Shown here piece after piece: positions 23,262 to 36,469 of a stretch of 64,000 nt of DNA. The stretch is taken from positions 1,774,375 to 1,838,374 of the forward strand of contig VYZI01000083.1 in the NCBI GenBank assembly GCA_013397695.1, given 5' to 3'. Source of the stretch: Centropus unirufus (lineage: Eukaryota > Chordata > Aves > Cuculiformes > Centropidae). Within the stretch, counting starts at the first letter, position 1. Each line of letters starts with the position of its first letter. Both the position numbers and the translations under genes were made by a program. A model generated the notes under the pieces. It was not told the DNA's origin. It saw only the letters and a list, made by a program, of their open reading frames with translations, and ran no database searches.

Positions 23262-24918
23262 GATTGAAGCCTGTGCTTATTGAAGATATTATAATTTTGA
23301 TTTCCTTTTGAAAAGCATAACAGCTTGAATGGAAAATACTTGGAATATAGATTATAACTATGAACACAAACTATTTAATTTAACATGTATTAAGTCAGAA
23401 TAAATGTAAAATATTTTGTGCATTAATGAAAATTATTCTGTTTTCAGCAAATCTATCTGGTCAAAGACTTTCTGTTTTGATATTTATTATGGTGACAGGT
23501 TTTTCATTCTTTTCCCTTGGAAAATTCTTTCCTCTATATTTGTTTTATAATAAAGAAGTAATTTTGATTTTAGATTAGCAGAATGATCCAAGGAGTAGAA
23601 CTCTTTTTATTAATGAAACTATTAGAACAGAAGCTAAAACATTTTACTCTTTCAGTGTTGCCACTGTGTCTATTCTGCTGAAATATTTCTTAGCAAGATG
23701 CCTCGCTCCCCTTTCCAAAATATTTTTAGCATTTGGAAAAAAACCCTACAGCCTAGTATAGAATCACGTATGTGACAGTCATAATCTCTAGTCATGCACA
23801 TAAGCATGCAAGTTTCTCCCAAAATGCTTTTTGTGAATGCACTGATGAACAGAGTTCTACTTCTGCAGCAAGTTGCTTTCCTCACTGTGAAGATATTCTT
23901 GACCTCAAACTTATATTCTAATTGAATGCACCAAGCTTGACTGAATGTTGAACCTGCTCCAGTCCCTACTGAGTTTGACAAGAATCTATCCCAGCTGTGA
24001 ACCCAATAATGACTTTTTCTTTAATTAGTCCCACATTGTAGAGGATATATCTTATCAAATCCTACCTTTGCAGCTGGTAATCAGCCTTTTTCTGGGACCA
24101 TATTAGTTTCTGGTTGTATCAATTGATAAAAATGCTACAGCTGCTTCCATAGTTATCTGGTTGCCTGATAAAGCCAAAGGAGAATAACTTGTTGCTTTGA
24201 CATTTTAGATGCTTGGTATCTGGAACAGCAGCAATTAGGTAGCAATTATGGCTTCTGCCATAAGCATCAGGTAGATGCTGGAATAATTAATTGGCTATTA
24301 ACTCCAAGCTGTTATACAGAGTGAGTCTATTTCCTCTTGTAGAAATGGAGTGTCTTGTTTTCCAGTACTTCCAGAAGCTGCTGGATCCAAGAATCACTTT
24401 TTTATTGGAATACGACCATTGTTCAGATGGACGCTTCTTGGCTTCCATAGAGTACAAAGAGGGTTTTGGCTGTGCCAGTTCAGCATCTCTACCTACTTTC
24501 TCATGCATCTCAAGGGGAATTGACTGCCACCCCAGAGACAATCATCGTATCATGTCCTTACATCCAAGCCCCAGTTTCTAGAACTTGCATTTTGCTCCTG
24601 GCAGCTGGATAACAATCAAAATTAACAGATTCCCATTTTGCTCAGAAGTGGCCAGCATGAATCTGACTGCCAGTAGCGGCTTATCCTGTTTTGCTGGAAC
24701 TTTGTTCGCTGGTATTATATGCCCTCCTATCTTCACAATGCCAGTAGATTGCCTTCCCATGGCTGCAGGCTGATCTTCTGATCCTGTCATGTCGCCTCCT
24801 CTTCCCATCCCTGCTTGCCACTAACTGACCAACATACATGCAGGATAAGTGTGGGTGATTTAGTGTCTTTTCCATAGATGCCTGTCTCAAAACTCTAAGT
24901 GTTTTTTCTTCCCTGCAG
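23262..24918. other. no gene or named repeat supported
   Basis: AT-rich to about 24,340, then somewhat richer in GC up to 24,900. Overlapping open frames of 60-96 codons lie on both strands at 24,287-24,890. None has splice-site or initiation support. Confidence 0.5.
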
Positions 24919-25022
24919 AATTGTTGCTTGTGGAGCTGTGTTCATGCAGCCACCAATGCGAGGCACTGAGGCTGCTCATTCATTCAATTAACTTTGTGCT
25001 CCAGAAACTGATTCCAAAGAAG
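24919..25022 (+). other. exon-like segment with excellent splice sites
   Basis: A TTTTTTCTTCCCTGCAG acceptor and a CAAAGAAG|gtaagaac donor bound 104 bp, one of the best splice-site pairs in the window. One frame is open (VELCSCSHQC ... INFVLQKLIPKK). A second reads IVACGAVFMQPPMRGTE and then stops. In set 1 phasing, inclusion after 19350-19461 would create an immediate TAA, so it could be an alternative or poison exon, or unrelated. Confidence 0.27.
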
Positions 25023-26028
25023 GTAAGAACTGCGTGAATGAGAAATGTGGTGTAAACGTGAGTACACTATCGTTTACTTTTCTTTATATCATACAAAGGG
25101 GATTGGGCAAAGGATATAGAGTTCCTACATATTCTACATGGACTCAAAAACCTTTTGTAATCTTCATTAGCCTGGCAGCCTGCTTTACTGATTGTCTTTC
25201 TAAATAATTTTAGGATTGAAAGGCAAGCGGGAACAGAGAAGAGTTATTAAAGGAACCAGGATCTGGTTAAGCTGCAGAGGCCTTTCCTGTGGCCTTTGGT
25301 TAGCTTTTATTAAAGTATATCTGTTTTCAAGAAAAAGGATATTGAAGAAGTCTAATCGTATTTTAACATGTTATTTCTGAAACCAAACACTAACCTATTA
25401 GAGAAGCAATGACATTATTTTCAAACTAACTAGACAGCTGCTTGTATCATATCACACAAGCATCTTTTTTCCGATCAAGTGATTCTATGACTGTGACCAA
25501 TATGAGGTCAAAAACCAAAGGACCCAGTCTGTTCCCTTTATCCATGCTACACTGAGCACACCAGGGCACATCCTCCATTTCTTACAGCTTTCAACTTATG
25601 CATCTTTTCTTATTCACTATTTCCCTAGCATCTTTAACTTGATACGATGATTCAGTAGGTATTATAAATGTACTTTGTCTTTCTCCTAGTCTTGCTGGTC
25701 TTCAGCTCTTTCTTGTGAGTCCTGGTAACCTGTATTAATCTATCATGACAAGGAACTGTTAACAGTCAATCAAATTTGCTACTTACCTATCTGTGAATGT
25801 CCATGTCAACTTATGGCTCACCTTCAGCTGAGTGTGGTTATTATTATAAATTACTCTTTGTACTCTAATTTCATTTTTTCATCTCATATCAATCTCAGCC
25901 TCACTTCTATATCACCTTTTCCCACACAGTGACAATATTCCTTAACTCCTTTAAATTAGTTTCTGCTCTGAACACTGATTTCAATCTTCTGTAAATAACT
26001 GAAAGTAAACTATCTTTTTTTTCTGAAG
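25023..26028. other. no gene or named repeat seen
   Basis: AT-rich sequence without CR1. Confidence 0.55.
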
Positions 26029-26082
26029 ATTTTGTTCAAGGATACTCTTGCATTTTTGCAGACCAGAAGAGACTGCAGAAAG
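26029..26082 (+). CDS. candidate coding exon, set 1 (54 bp)
   Basis: A very strong acceptor (ATCTTTTTTTTCTGAAG) and a strong donor (GAAAG|gtgagc) bound 54 bp. The frame that fits its neighbours starts after two leftover bases, reads FVQGYSCIFADQKRLQK and leaves one G. That joins to GT of the next candidate to make a glycine codon. All three frames happen to be open, so the segment gives little evidence on its own; its value is the phase match and the 328-bp distance to the terminal candidate. An internal acceptor at 26061 would give a 21-bp version. Confidence 0.28.
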
Positions 26083-26410
26083 GTGAGCTATGAATAGCCC
26101 ATAATCTGTAAAATCTATCTTACAGTTCTTATCCTCTTGTTAGTAGGAAAATACAGTAAAGAGAAAAGCAACATGGCATTAATTGCATCAGAATATCATT
26201 ACAAATGTTACTGTAATACAAGTAAGTATATCTATCAAAAAGTCTGTTTCTTTTAGTACTGTGATTTATTTTAAGGCATTTCTTGAGAAGGGAATTGCAT
26301 GGGTATTGAAGATATATTAGAATACAAGGTAGTAGCCTTGCATGTTGGTACAGTAGCACGTATACTGGTCTAATCTAATGTGGTGGTATGCACCAACTCT
26401 TTTTTTATAG

Positions 26411-26526
26411 GTAATCCTGACAGTTTGTTGAGCTCTGCACAGAACTCTGATCATGACAACAGACCATTTCCCAAGAAGCTTTTAGATTCAGGTTCTACTG
26501 AAGACACTGTCAGTTCAGTGTGTTAG
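26411..26526 (+). CDS. candidate terminal coding exon, set 1, with stop codon
   Basis: The acceptor is a strong AACTCTTTTTTTATAG. In the frame continuing from 26029-26082, it reads 37 codons to a TAG at 26524. The product runs NPDSLLSSAQNSDHDNRPF, then PKKLLDSGSTED, and ends TVSSVC. The Ser/Asp/Asn-rich, probably disordered composition is typical of real C termini. The other two frames stop within seven codons. An AATAAA follows at 26651. I cannot assign a family. Confidence 0.36.
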
Positions 26527-26650
26527 TTACATATATAAAAATCAATACTGTAGACAAGCTATATTTTTCTATTTCTTCTTTCTTCAAAGACTAGGATTAA
26601 AAAAAAATAGTGTGGGGGCCTTTTTCCTTACCATTCCTTCTCAGGGCTGA

Positions 26651-26656
26651 AATAAA
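26651..26656 (+). terminator. AATAAA polyadenylation signal candidate
   Basis: The hexamer lies 125 bp after the candidate stop at 26,524-26,526, a normal distance. AATAAA is frequent by chance in AT-rich DNA, so its weight depends on the exon call. Confidence 0.3.
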
Positions 26657-29600
26657 AAAAAGCAATGTTTAAATTTTCCAGCTGATGCTTTATACTGTGA
26701 TATTTTATGTTAGGCTTCCTCAGCCATGTCAAATGATATAAAGTTACATGATGCAATTATGTGACTTGCATTGAGTTATCTCAATATGACATACCAGGCA
26801 GGCAACCTGCTTTAAAAGACATACTTTCCTGGCAACTGCAGATAATTCGCTGAGGGTGGAAAGCAGTTAGTAGTGACTGCCCTAGGTAACGACATCAGGT
26901 CTGACATTCTTCAGTATATTTATTATTGATTTGGTGGATGGGTTGGGGAACATTGCTGATAACAGAAAATTATTTAGACTAAAGAAAAGCTCACAGAATA
27001 GCAAGATTTCCCGAAGGATCAAGTCAAACTAGGTGACTGAATAACATGGTGATAACATGATGGTGATAATATGTTGATAAAACGAAATGTATAACCGTAA
27101 TACTTTAATGTAGAAGGTAAATAATCTCTTCCAACATATCTTAACATTTTAATACATCAGTGGGTTCAGAATTGAACAATACTGCTGAGACTTTTTTGAA
27201 GGTGTATCTAAATTTCCGTATGGATCTGTCTTCTGTTCCCACTGAAACTGATGAAATGGTAATAATGGTTCAAAATTCACAAAACTTGGAAGTATAATAA
27301 ATCAGAAAACTTAGGCCATGCTCAGCATCCTCTAGGAACCATCCCGATTTTTTATTTTTTTTGCAACTCCAATAGATATGATTTTGTTATGCTGTTCCAT
27401 GTCACTTGCTTCCATGTCATCAACATTATCCTCAGAAAGGCTTTATATTCACCTGCCATATTGTCATTATTCCAGGAAACAAAAGTAATGAACTCAGACA
27501 AGAGGAACACTAGCAGAAATGAATAAAGACTTGTAACCTACAGCCTGGAAACCTTACTGTCTCCTTCAACATCAATTGGAATGCGGGATGATTTCTTCTG
27601 TGAGAAATGTTGACCTTCAAATATGTTCTTCAAAAAAGTATCCTCTCCCTATTTTACTGGCTTAGTGTGTCCAGTGTGGATGGGGTTGCCTGGTTTGTTT
27701 GTTTGTTTTGTCAAAAAGTGCTGAAGGCAATACAGTTTTTTTCTATTTACTCTCAGTAGGAGAATAGAACGGATAAATAAGTGATGGGCTGTAGCACAGC
27801 TGCTGTAGCCTCCTTAAAACATCCTGAACAATAGCAGATGTTTATAACCACTATTAAGCGTGACCTTCTAATAGTTCATTTTCACTTTTCCTCCTGGCCC
27901 TAGTTTGCTGTTGAACATCTATTTCAACTGATTGTTTCTTCTATTCAATTCTTGTTCCAGCTATCTGCACTCACACAGCTTCAGGTGCTTCAGTTCCTCT
28001 GTGTTTGCAAGGGGATGGAGAAAGATGTTGCTCTCATGCCACTCAAGGGGAAAGTTTGGACCCTGGTTTCTACCATGCCTCCCAAACAGTGATGGAAATG
28101 AGTACCAAAAGAGTAGCAGAAGGAAGATACTCATGATGTAGACTAGGTACTCATTTTTTTAAACACTCAATTATTTGTTCCTATCATGTCGGGTGTATGT
28201 ATGGAGATAAAGGTTATCCACACTGACAGCAAAATTACTTAAGAAGTTAAGCTAGGACTTCTCTCCTCTGTTAAAGCAGAACGCTTAAAGTATGTTTTTT
28301 CCGTGGTTAGTATGAGCAGTTATTCCAGAGGGGTTTATTTTAATGAAACGCCAAACAAACCTTCCTACAATCTTGTAGAAACTTGCAAAAACTTTTGTAC
28401 AAGATCATCTTCTACAGTTTGTATTTTTTCATTTATGTACTTACTTTTGACTGTCAGGGCTTTGCAAAACAAACACATAAGTATGGTTTATTCTGTATAT
28501 AGTTTTATCAGCATTTTTCTGTTGATCATTAACACAAGTAACTGGCTAGATGAGATTTATAGTACTTTCTTGTCACTTTGATTTAGAAATAAGTCAGAAA
28601 TGGTGATATTCATGTACTGTTAGCAATAAAGAGGACATCACTGATGCTAATGTGTTAAGTTCATAAAATGGCTTGCCATAATCATGTTAAGTTTGCCATT
28701 TGGACTGAAATGAGATAAAATGGAATAAAAGGATGGTAGAATTTCATCTGATCTTATTTTAGTAGAAGGTGAGAAAAATCAGTCTAAGGAAGACATAGAA
28801 AGGAAATGGAAAGTGTTGAAAGATAAATGAAGGCATTTCATCTAGCAGTGAATATACTATGACAAAAAAAAATGATCCAATGTAGATGAAAAATAAAGGG
28901 TCAGAAAGAGACATCCATAAGGTATAAAATATCCAGACCAAAGGAGAAGTAGAAAGATTAAAGAATAAAGTCAGGTAAGTGTAGCAACACCTGATAAGAA
29001 ATATAAAGTTGGAGAATAAAAAGAAAAGTGCTGGAGGTTAGGATAAATAAAACATATTTGAAGTGCCTAAAGGAGCAAGATGATGTTGAAGGAGACCAGG
29101 TGCTGTAAAAATAGTTCAGAAGCACCTTTCATCAGAAACAAACATAGTAACAATAATATATGAAACCAATATATATCAATGGTTTAAAAATTGAGCCTAG
29201 GTTTATAACTGAACATATGCAAATTGCTTTATAAGTGTCTAAATTCTTCCATCTGCTAAGGTAGCTGATATGAGACCTATTGAAATAAACTTTAACAAAC
29301 TTTTAATTCCCTCATTCAGCAGAATTGCACTCCCAAGAAGAAAGAATTGGAACACAGCAGGAATGATCGAGACGATGTAGTTTGGAGGTAATTCTGTTTG
29401 CCTTATCATTTGCAATGAGTGATTTGAATCCAATATAAGAAGGAATAATTGCTGAATCAACAAAGATGCAATCAGGTCCTTATTTGTGGAACAATTTGTA
29501 GAGCTTAAGGGGGCTGGCCACCTTTCATCTGACTGTTTGAAAGTTTTAAACTACTGCTTTGTTTTGCTCTGAAACAGCCTAGGGTTGCTCATACATGCAG

Positions 29601-30647
29601 CTACCTCACTGAAACAAGAGTTTAGCTTTGTATTTTGAGCTATTCCAGCTTTTTTTGTTAGCGCATTTGTCTCTATCATGATGCAAAAGATAATTAAGGT
29701 AATAAAATAAATAAAAACAAAGAAATAAAATAAAGAAATAAAAATATAATTAAGATGTTAAAATACATGAGGACAGATAGATCAAAAGTAGGATAGCCAC
29801 AAAATAGGATAGTCTGCTTCATACAAGAGATATTTTATGTATTTATCCCTTTCTTCTCGCTGTTTTAAAAGTTCCATCCTTTTAGTAACTTGTTGAAGAC
29901 TGTCTGGAAAATAAATCAGCAAAATTTCAAAATCAGCAAAAACCTGAAATTGTTCAGGTTTCTTTACATTGGTTTCAATGATCCAGAGTAGCAAATGATA
30001 CATAATAAAATAGGCAAGATAGGATGATTTTTGTTTGTTTGTTTGTTTGTTTTTTCCAAAGGGAAAAGTTTTTAACGCAAAGGTACAATCTATTCATTAA
30101 GACTGTGTGATAAAAGGGAAAGAAAAGATATTTCAGTAGAATATTTGCATTGGGAAAAAGAGAAAAAGGAAGATTTTTGACCGTGAAGTAGCACAGATTC
30201 AAGCAAGTTGCTTGAAATTCCGCTATATAATTTCTTGGAAATGGTTGGTAAATATATAAATACATAGACTGATGGCTGATGATGCTTGATGCTACTACAT
30301 TTCAGTATCGTAATTTTAGTAATTCACAGATGCTGGCAGTCCTGGCTTGGATGGTAATACAAGGAACACTAGCCAGTTTACCCTGTAGAAGCATCTTAAT
30401 ATACACAGATGATATAATAGATTACAGTGGATAATATTATCTATACTTCATTTGTTGCTGAAATGCATCATTTACTGGGTTTTTTGCACAAAACATTGGT
30501 GTATCCCAGATTGGCTGAATGCTTCCCTTTTTATGTAGTTAGCAGCGTGAATTGTTTAAAATGAGAGTGAAGAAGGAACACTATGAAAGGTGATAATAAC
30601 TTATAATATTTTGCAGTAATGAGATAATCCATTAGTGTTTTTCACAG
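26657..30647. other. no gene; simple repeats and AT-rich sequence
   Basis: AT-rich. A purine-rich stretch runs about 28,750-29,110. An A/T simple run (AAATAAA words) occupies 29,698-29,758, and a (TTTG)5 run lies at about 30,029-30,051. At 27961 a very strong acceptor precedes two open frames, but I see no good donor. Confidence 0.55.
30029..30051 (+). repeat. (TTTG)n microsatellite
   Basis: Five to six TTTG/GTTT units in a row, followed by a T run. Confidence 0.9.
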
Positions 30648-30695
30648 GCCGCACTTGAAGCATATAAAGAAACAACATTTCTAGAGACAAAGAAG
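30648..30695 (+). CDS. candidate coding exon, set 2 (16 codons)
   Basis: The acceptor is AGTGTTTTTCACAG and the donor AAGAAG|gtagta. The 48 bp are exactly 16 codons, reading AALEAYKETTFLETKK. The other two frames are closed. The phase is 0 at both ends. It is short, and the next set 2 candidate is 12.9 kb away and starts in phase 1, so at least one more exon would be needed between them. Confidence 0.2.
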
Positions 30696-31812
30696 GTAGT
30701 ATGTGGCAACAGATGAATCGTGTAACATTCTTATTATGAAAAAATTGAGGTTTTTATTTAATTGAAATGTTACATAACTTATAAATTTAAATAATCTTGA
30801 ATGGCTCAAATAGAATAATTCCAGAAAGGTGGTAAAATAGCTAAGTTTTACATTTATGGCTACTCTATTAATATAGCTTTAAGATAGGTGGGTGTTTTGT
30901 TTGTTTGAAACAAAGCAGCCAGTATCAGATTCACTACAGTAGATTCTATAAGAGAAATAAAATTAGGGCAGGTTTCATTTAAATATAGAGATTTAAGGAA
31001 GGCTTTCTGTGTCATTGGTTACTCATTATTAATGAAATTTCCCTAGCTGCCACTGAATGCAACTTTTCCATAGACTGAGTCTGTTCATCAGGTCCATTTT
31101 CTGCCTCTAAAACATTTCAGGATATTTAGATTCCACTAAAATTTATAGCTTAGAATAATACTGTTCTATTGGGAGGGAATTTTATATCTTTAAGGGAGAG
31201 AAAAGCACAACTTCCCAGCAACCTATCCAAAACTTGTCTCACCTATTCTAACCATGAATGCAATTTTTAAATGTCACTAACTGTCACAGTGGGGTGCCTG
31301 GAAGCTATATGTACCTCTATATGAAATAACTATTCGCTTTGGATCTTTCTTTTCACCTTTCTTTTCTTATTTTCTGCTTCTTAAATCACGCTGTCAGGGA
31401 CCAGTCCTTTGGCTTCTCTTGTGAGTTTTCCATTACATTCTAGGAGCCAAGTTAGTTGGTATAAATTGTGGGTGGAAAATGGGGGAAGATTGGATTCAGT
31501 CCTCTCTTGCTGTGCATGGGATTTACCAGGACACTCAGCAAATACTATACATAGCATATTTCATTTACTCTTCTGTAGAACATAACTAGATTACTTATAC
31601 CTGCATTCCTGTTTCAGCAGATGTACAGGTGGTGGGAATGATCTCTACCCAGAGTTTGTCTGCCTCCTTTACAGTAATAAGGACTAGATATGAAGTTTGT
31701 CTCTGGATTCACCAGGTTTTTGTTTGTGCCCATGTTACCCATCTCTTCTCTTTACCCTACCTAAGACAAGACAAAGAATCTTTAGTGAGCCAGATCACTG
31801 AAAGCACATTTT
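30696..31812. other. no gene or named repeat seen
   Basis: AT-rich. A 95-bp splice-like segment at 31621-31715 has a weak donor. Confidence 0.5.
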
Positions 31813-31915
31813 AATCATAGAATCACGGAAGGGTTTGGGTTGGAAGGCACCTCAAAGATCATCCAGACCCACCCCCCTGCCATGGGAAGAGACACCTCCC
31901 ACTGGATCAGCTTGC
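31813..31915 (-). mobile_element. CR1 LINE 3'-terminal fragment
   Basis: The plus strand opens AATCATAGAATCACGG and continues GGTTTGGGTTGGAAGGC and CACCTCCCACTGGATCAGC. The insertion is a minus-strand CR1 end of about 100 bp, strongly 5'-truncated. Confidence 0.88.
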
Positions 31916-34900
31916 TCACTGAACACATGCAAAGTATTCATAAACCTGCAAAGCACTGTAAAATCATTCACTTAATTCTCTCTGATAATGGTTGAAGATT
32001 ACTTTGGCAAGGGACTTCTGATAAAGATAGGTTGCTTGAAATGAAGAGAAATAGATCAACAACTGGAACTCCTGTGCTATTGCCATAAAGAAAAGAACTT
32101 GTCCTATTCTTCTGCAAAAATAAAATTGCTGTAATTAAGAACAAAGACCTTTTTAACATGCTAATACAGTTTATATTTTTTGCCCTTACTATATGTGAAT
32201 AATTTATAATGGGTGATCTTTCTGCTTATTTTTTTTGCAAGTGATTCTTGTAGAGGCTGTGGTGATATTTCCTCAGGCTGCTCATCAGGGGTGGAGGAGG
32301 AAACAGAAAAACTCCTCACTCATTGAGTAGTTGGTTGAGAAAAGCCCAATTCCTACATTTGTACATCTTGAACCATCACTGCTGCTACCCGAAAATGTTT
32401 TCAAACTATGAAGACATTGGTTATTTGTGTTCCTCAGAGACAAATTTTTAGAATTTTTCTGTTCTTTGGTCAGGAATAATTGATCTTTGATTTAAGTGGA
32501 TTTGGGAGCTAAATTTTCCACAAACTCTAATTGCAAAGATCAAGGAATTAATGAACAGATGAGAAACAGCTGCTTTTTGCTAGGACTCTATCCTAACTGA
32601 AACCGGCTTCTTGGTAGTTTCAGCTAAATTGTATCTGCCTATCCCACATCTGTTCAGTGAAAGTTTAGCTGTTTCATTTGGGTGTTCTTCACTAAAACAA
32701 AAGTCAAAACCTTGATTACATAGAAATCAGTACAAATTATGATACTGGATTCAGTGGGTGTAGGGTATTTGGTAAATCTTGCAGAGCAATGGAATCAGGT
32801 GTTAAATTCAAGCTCAGGGAAAAAGCACAAGCAAGGCTCCTTGATACGCTAGCATCTTGTTTTGCTTTGAAATCATATTAATTCCCCTGTGCTAACACTG
32901 TTACGTGATCACTAGATAAGTCAGTCTGTTTTGATTACCATTCTGACAGTAATTAAAAGATAATCACTGTGTCACAAACACAAGTACTCACTCTAGCCAA
33001 GAAAGAAGTATAAGAAGACGCTGAATGATATCTTACACTTTTGTATTAATAACATTTTACAAAGTGCTGCCGTCACCCCCAAATAAAGTCCTCAAGTTCT
33101 TTGGGGCCACTTAATGCAATGGAATTCAGTGTGGGGTGTAGAAAACCAGTGAGATTCCAGTTCTGTGCAGCAATGGGTTCTATAATTTTTTTTTAATGTA
33201 AATGTCATAATGTAGCTGAAATATTTCGAAGCTAATGAATCAACTATACGTGTCAAAATGCCTACTCTGTATAGTGTTAATGAAGTGTAAGGGACAAGAC
33301 AATAGAAGTAAACAGACAAATAATTCACCACAGGTGGGCTGAGGGCTCCTCAAAGTGTGTGAGTTTTTCTCCTTAGGAAGTAATGGCAGAACTACAAAGT
33401 ATACAGCAAATAACTACATCTAACAGACATTAGCAGCTGACAGCAGTTAGGCAGCTGAAAATACATAGCTAAAACTCTGTGCATCCATATAAGCTCATTT
33501 TCTCATTTTACTTTTGTGGCATTCTTCCCTATTCCCTGATTAGGTCATTGTTCCACCCACTCTGTGGTATTTCATTGTAACTCAGGCTACAAAATCTTTT
33601 GGGGATGACCAGTTGTTTGAGCATATGTTGTCCATTGAAACTCTTTTACAGACCACTGAAATACAAACACAAATATGCCCAGATTATTCTCATGCGCCAA
33701 GCGCAGCTTGGTGCTCTGAAGGAAGAATGAAATTTCTGCATAAAATACAACTACATAAATTGTTAATAACCATATATTGTAGGGAATTGTCCTAAATAGA
33801 CTGAGAAACCATTGGTGAATACCTTTTTTTTTCTGTTTTATGAAGGAGGACACTGTGTCTCTGAGAGAGTTAAAGAGCAAAAGATAAAATAATCTTGGAT
33901 CATTGAATAAAGAAAATAGGAATGTTGCTGTCATAAGAAATTATTAATTCCACCTCAGGCTGTAGGGATATCTCATTCTGCATTGTTAAACACTAAGATT
34001 TTTAGGGATAAATAGTAAATCTTTCCAAGAGAGCTATGTAAATATCTCTGAAGGTGATATTTATGCAAGGAATCACAAAGTTCATTATGTTTGCAAGAGT
34101 AATTTGAGAAATTATGACATGCTTTAACTTAACCCTTGATGTTTAAAATTTAATGAAGGAACGGAACTTTCTTTTTCCTACTGGACCACCATTTGTGTTA
34201 CTGATGTTGCCTGCTCTGTGTATTCTTTCTGTTCCAGTACCTCATTAAACAGAGAAAGAGAAAATCCCATGTGATTTTAATATGTATTTGAAATACTTAA
34301 AAGTACTTAGTTTTACATGCGGAATGCTGCCTGCATAACTTTGTTATACCATTCTTCTTGGCCAATGCAAGTTTTCAGAAATGTCCTGTCTGCTTCCTAT
34401 GACTTCCTCTTACCTTCTGAAAGCAATTAAAATATAGCCCTTCACCTGCCAGCAAAGTGAAAGTAGTAGAGTATTTCTAGTTTTGATAATAGATTTATCT
34501 CAGCCAACTGCCAAGTAAATTACCAAAACCTTTTAGAGAAATTGGAATCTACTTTCCAATAAGCGATGTGCACTTGGAGCCCATCACATCTACAGAAGTA
34601 CTAGGACCTAATGTTAGCAATGTTCCAGTTCCAGGCAAGAGGAATACTGTTATTACGGGGATAATGCATTCCATTATTTTTTTTTATACCAGAATAAGAT
34701 TGTTTATGTCTGTCTTTTTCCTAAAAAAGTCTTTCAGCAACAGAATCTTATCAGTAAAATGGGTTAAAATATGAATCTGAGATGCTCATACCAGATTAAA
34801 GGTGCTCTTTTTTATTGTTCCACTGACCAATCCCATTAAAGAAAAGATAAAAGCTTATATATTGGATCTGACATTCACTGTTTCTGATTAAAGAAATGTT

Positions 34901-36469
34901 AGTCCCTAAGTGGGAGGCAAATGAGAACGCTGTGTTTTTCTAGCCCTGGACTGGGACGTGGAGTGCTAACCAGCCTGCGACCCACTCAACAGATGTGATC
35001 AGCAGCCCTACTGACGGAAGCTGTGTGATCTAGAAAAAGTCACAAGCAAGTCTTGGATTTCACTTGAAACATCACAACCTGGCAGAGCTCCTTTGCTAAT
35101 TAGTGGTCCTTAACGTTGTTGTTCTGCCAGATTCACAAGGTGCCAGCCCTGGAGAATTCACTCTAGTAGGGACCTTCACTGGACAAATTTAATTTGTAAA
35201 CACACCATTATGGCTAAATAATGGGCAAATATTTGTTCCTCCTGACTCAGATGTATTGATGTGCAAGATGAGCTGGTTTAATTCATTCATGTTGGAAAAT
35301 TGAGAAATGCCATTTTAGCTACCTTTTTGTATGTCTTTGAGAAGGTAAAATCTTGTACCTCTTGAGCTCTAGATACATATGAGTGGAATATTTTTTTGTA
35401 TTAGATTAATGAAACTAAGATTCATACCTCAATCACTTTTCAACATTGCAACATTTAATTAAACAGAGCTATTGTGGAGTTACATACATTATCTATAAAA
35501 GACGAACATAATTCCAGAGAGCTACTGGTCCAATGGATTCATCTTTATCTATGAGGAGTGTATGAAATAGTCACAGCTTTGCCCACAATGAATATTATAT
35601 TATACTCCTAGAGTCTAAGAAGGCCCTTGACCCACACTTCCATGGCTTAAATTTTCCGGGGATTAAATTACTGTCAATTTTTTTGAACTTACAGAGTAGC
35701 ACGAAGGAGAGTTCTTTTCAAATGTCGTAGCTAGCTATAGTTTCCCGGCTCTGTGAATCCAGCCCACACAGTGCTCCAAGACAAACACTTTTATAAGTTG
35801 TTATACAACAAACAGCACCACAGAGCACACATACCTGGTCAGCACTCAAGTCAGGGAGAGATGCTGGAGTTCTTTGTCTCCACAGAAAATAAGCAAACTC
35901 GTTATCTTCAGTATGAATGAGTATTTTTCTAAGATTACAGGACACTGAGAATGCACTGGGAGTATTCATACATTTCCCCCCTGTCTTGCTCTCCCTCAGC
36001 CTTTTTCTGCAGCTTTTGGTCTTTTGTATTAGAAGTAGTAGATTTGTTTTGAGGTTCTGGGGTGTGTGGCGGATAGGAAACTGAAAAACTTGATCTTATT
36101 AGCCTTTTAGAATTTATTAAGTTAAAATTGCAAAATTCTAGCTAAAAAAATTAAAAAGTCATAAAATAATTCAATATATGTATTATAATGAAATTGATCA
36201 GCAACTTAATTAAATTTTAAAATAGCCGAATTTACTCCTATTTACTACATGATGTGACAAATATATATATAAACATGGACATACAGAGATATGTATGTAT
36301 ACAAATGTTTGTCAATACTTAATCATAACTAAGGTTCATGCAGGTAAGGAGAGACTAGCATGAAAATTTCCCTCTAAAGCCTGGTGAGAATATTCATACT
36401 CAATATACCACGGGTCGGATCTCAAGGGGGATGACTTTGCCTAAGGCCTTTAATTTTCTGTGTTAGCAA
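31916..36469. other. no gene or named repeat seen
   Basis: A 4.5-kb AT-rich stretch without CR1, tandem arrays or supported exons. Confidence 0.55.

Noticed and set aside
27961..28140. Very strong acceptor followed by two open frames of 43 and 60 codons
   Set aside because: No good donor. Two open frames at once suggests chance.
31621..31715. 95-bp exon-like segment
   Set aside because: The donor CCAG|gttttt is weak and the phase fits no neighbour.
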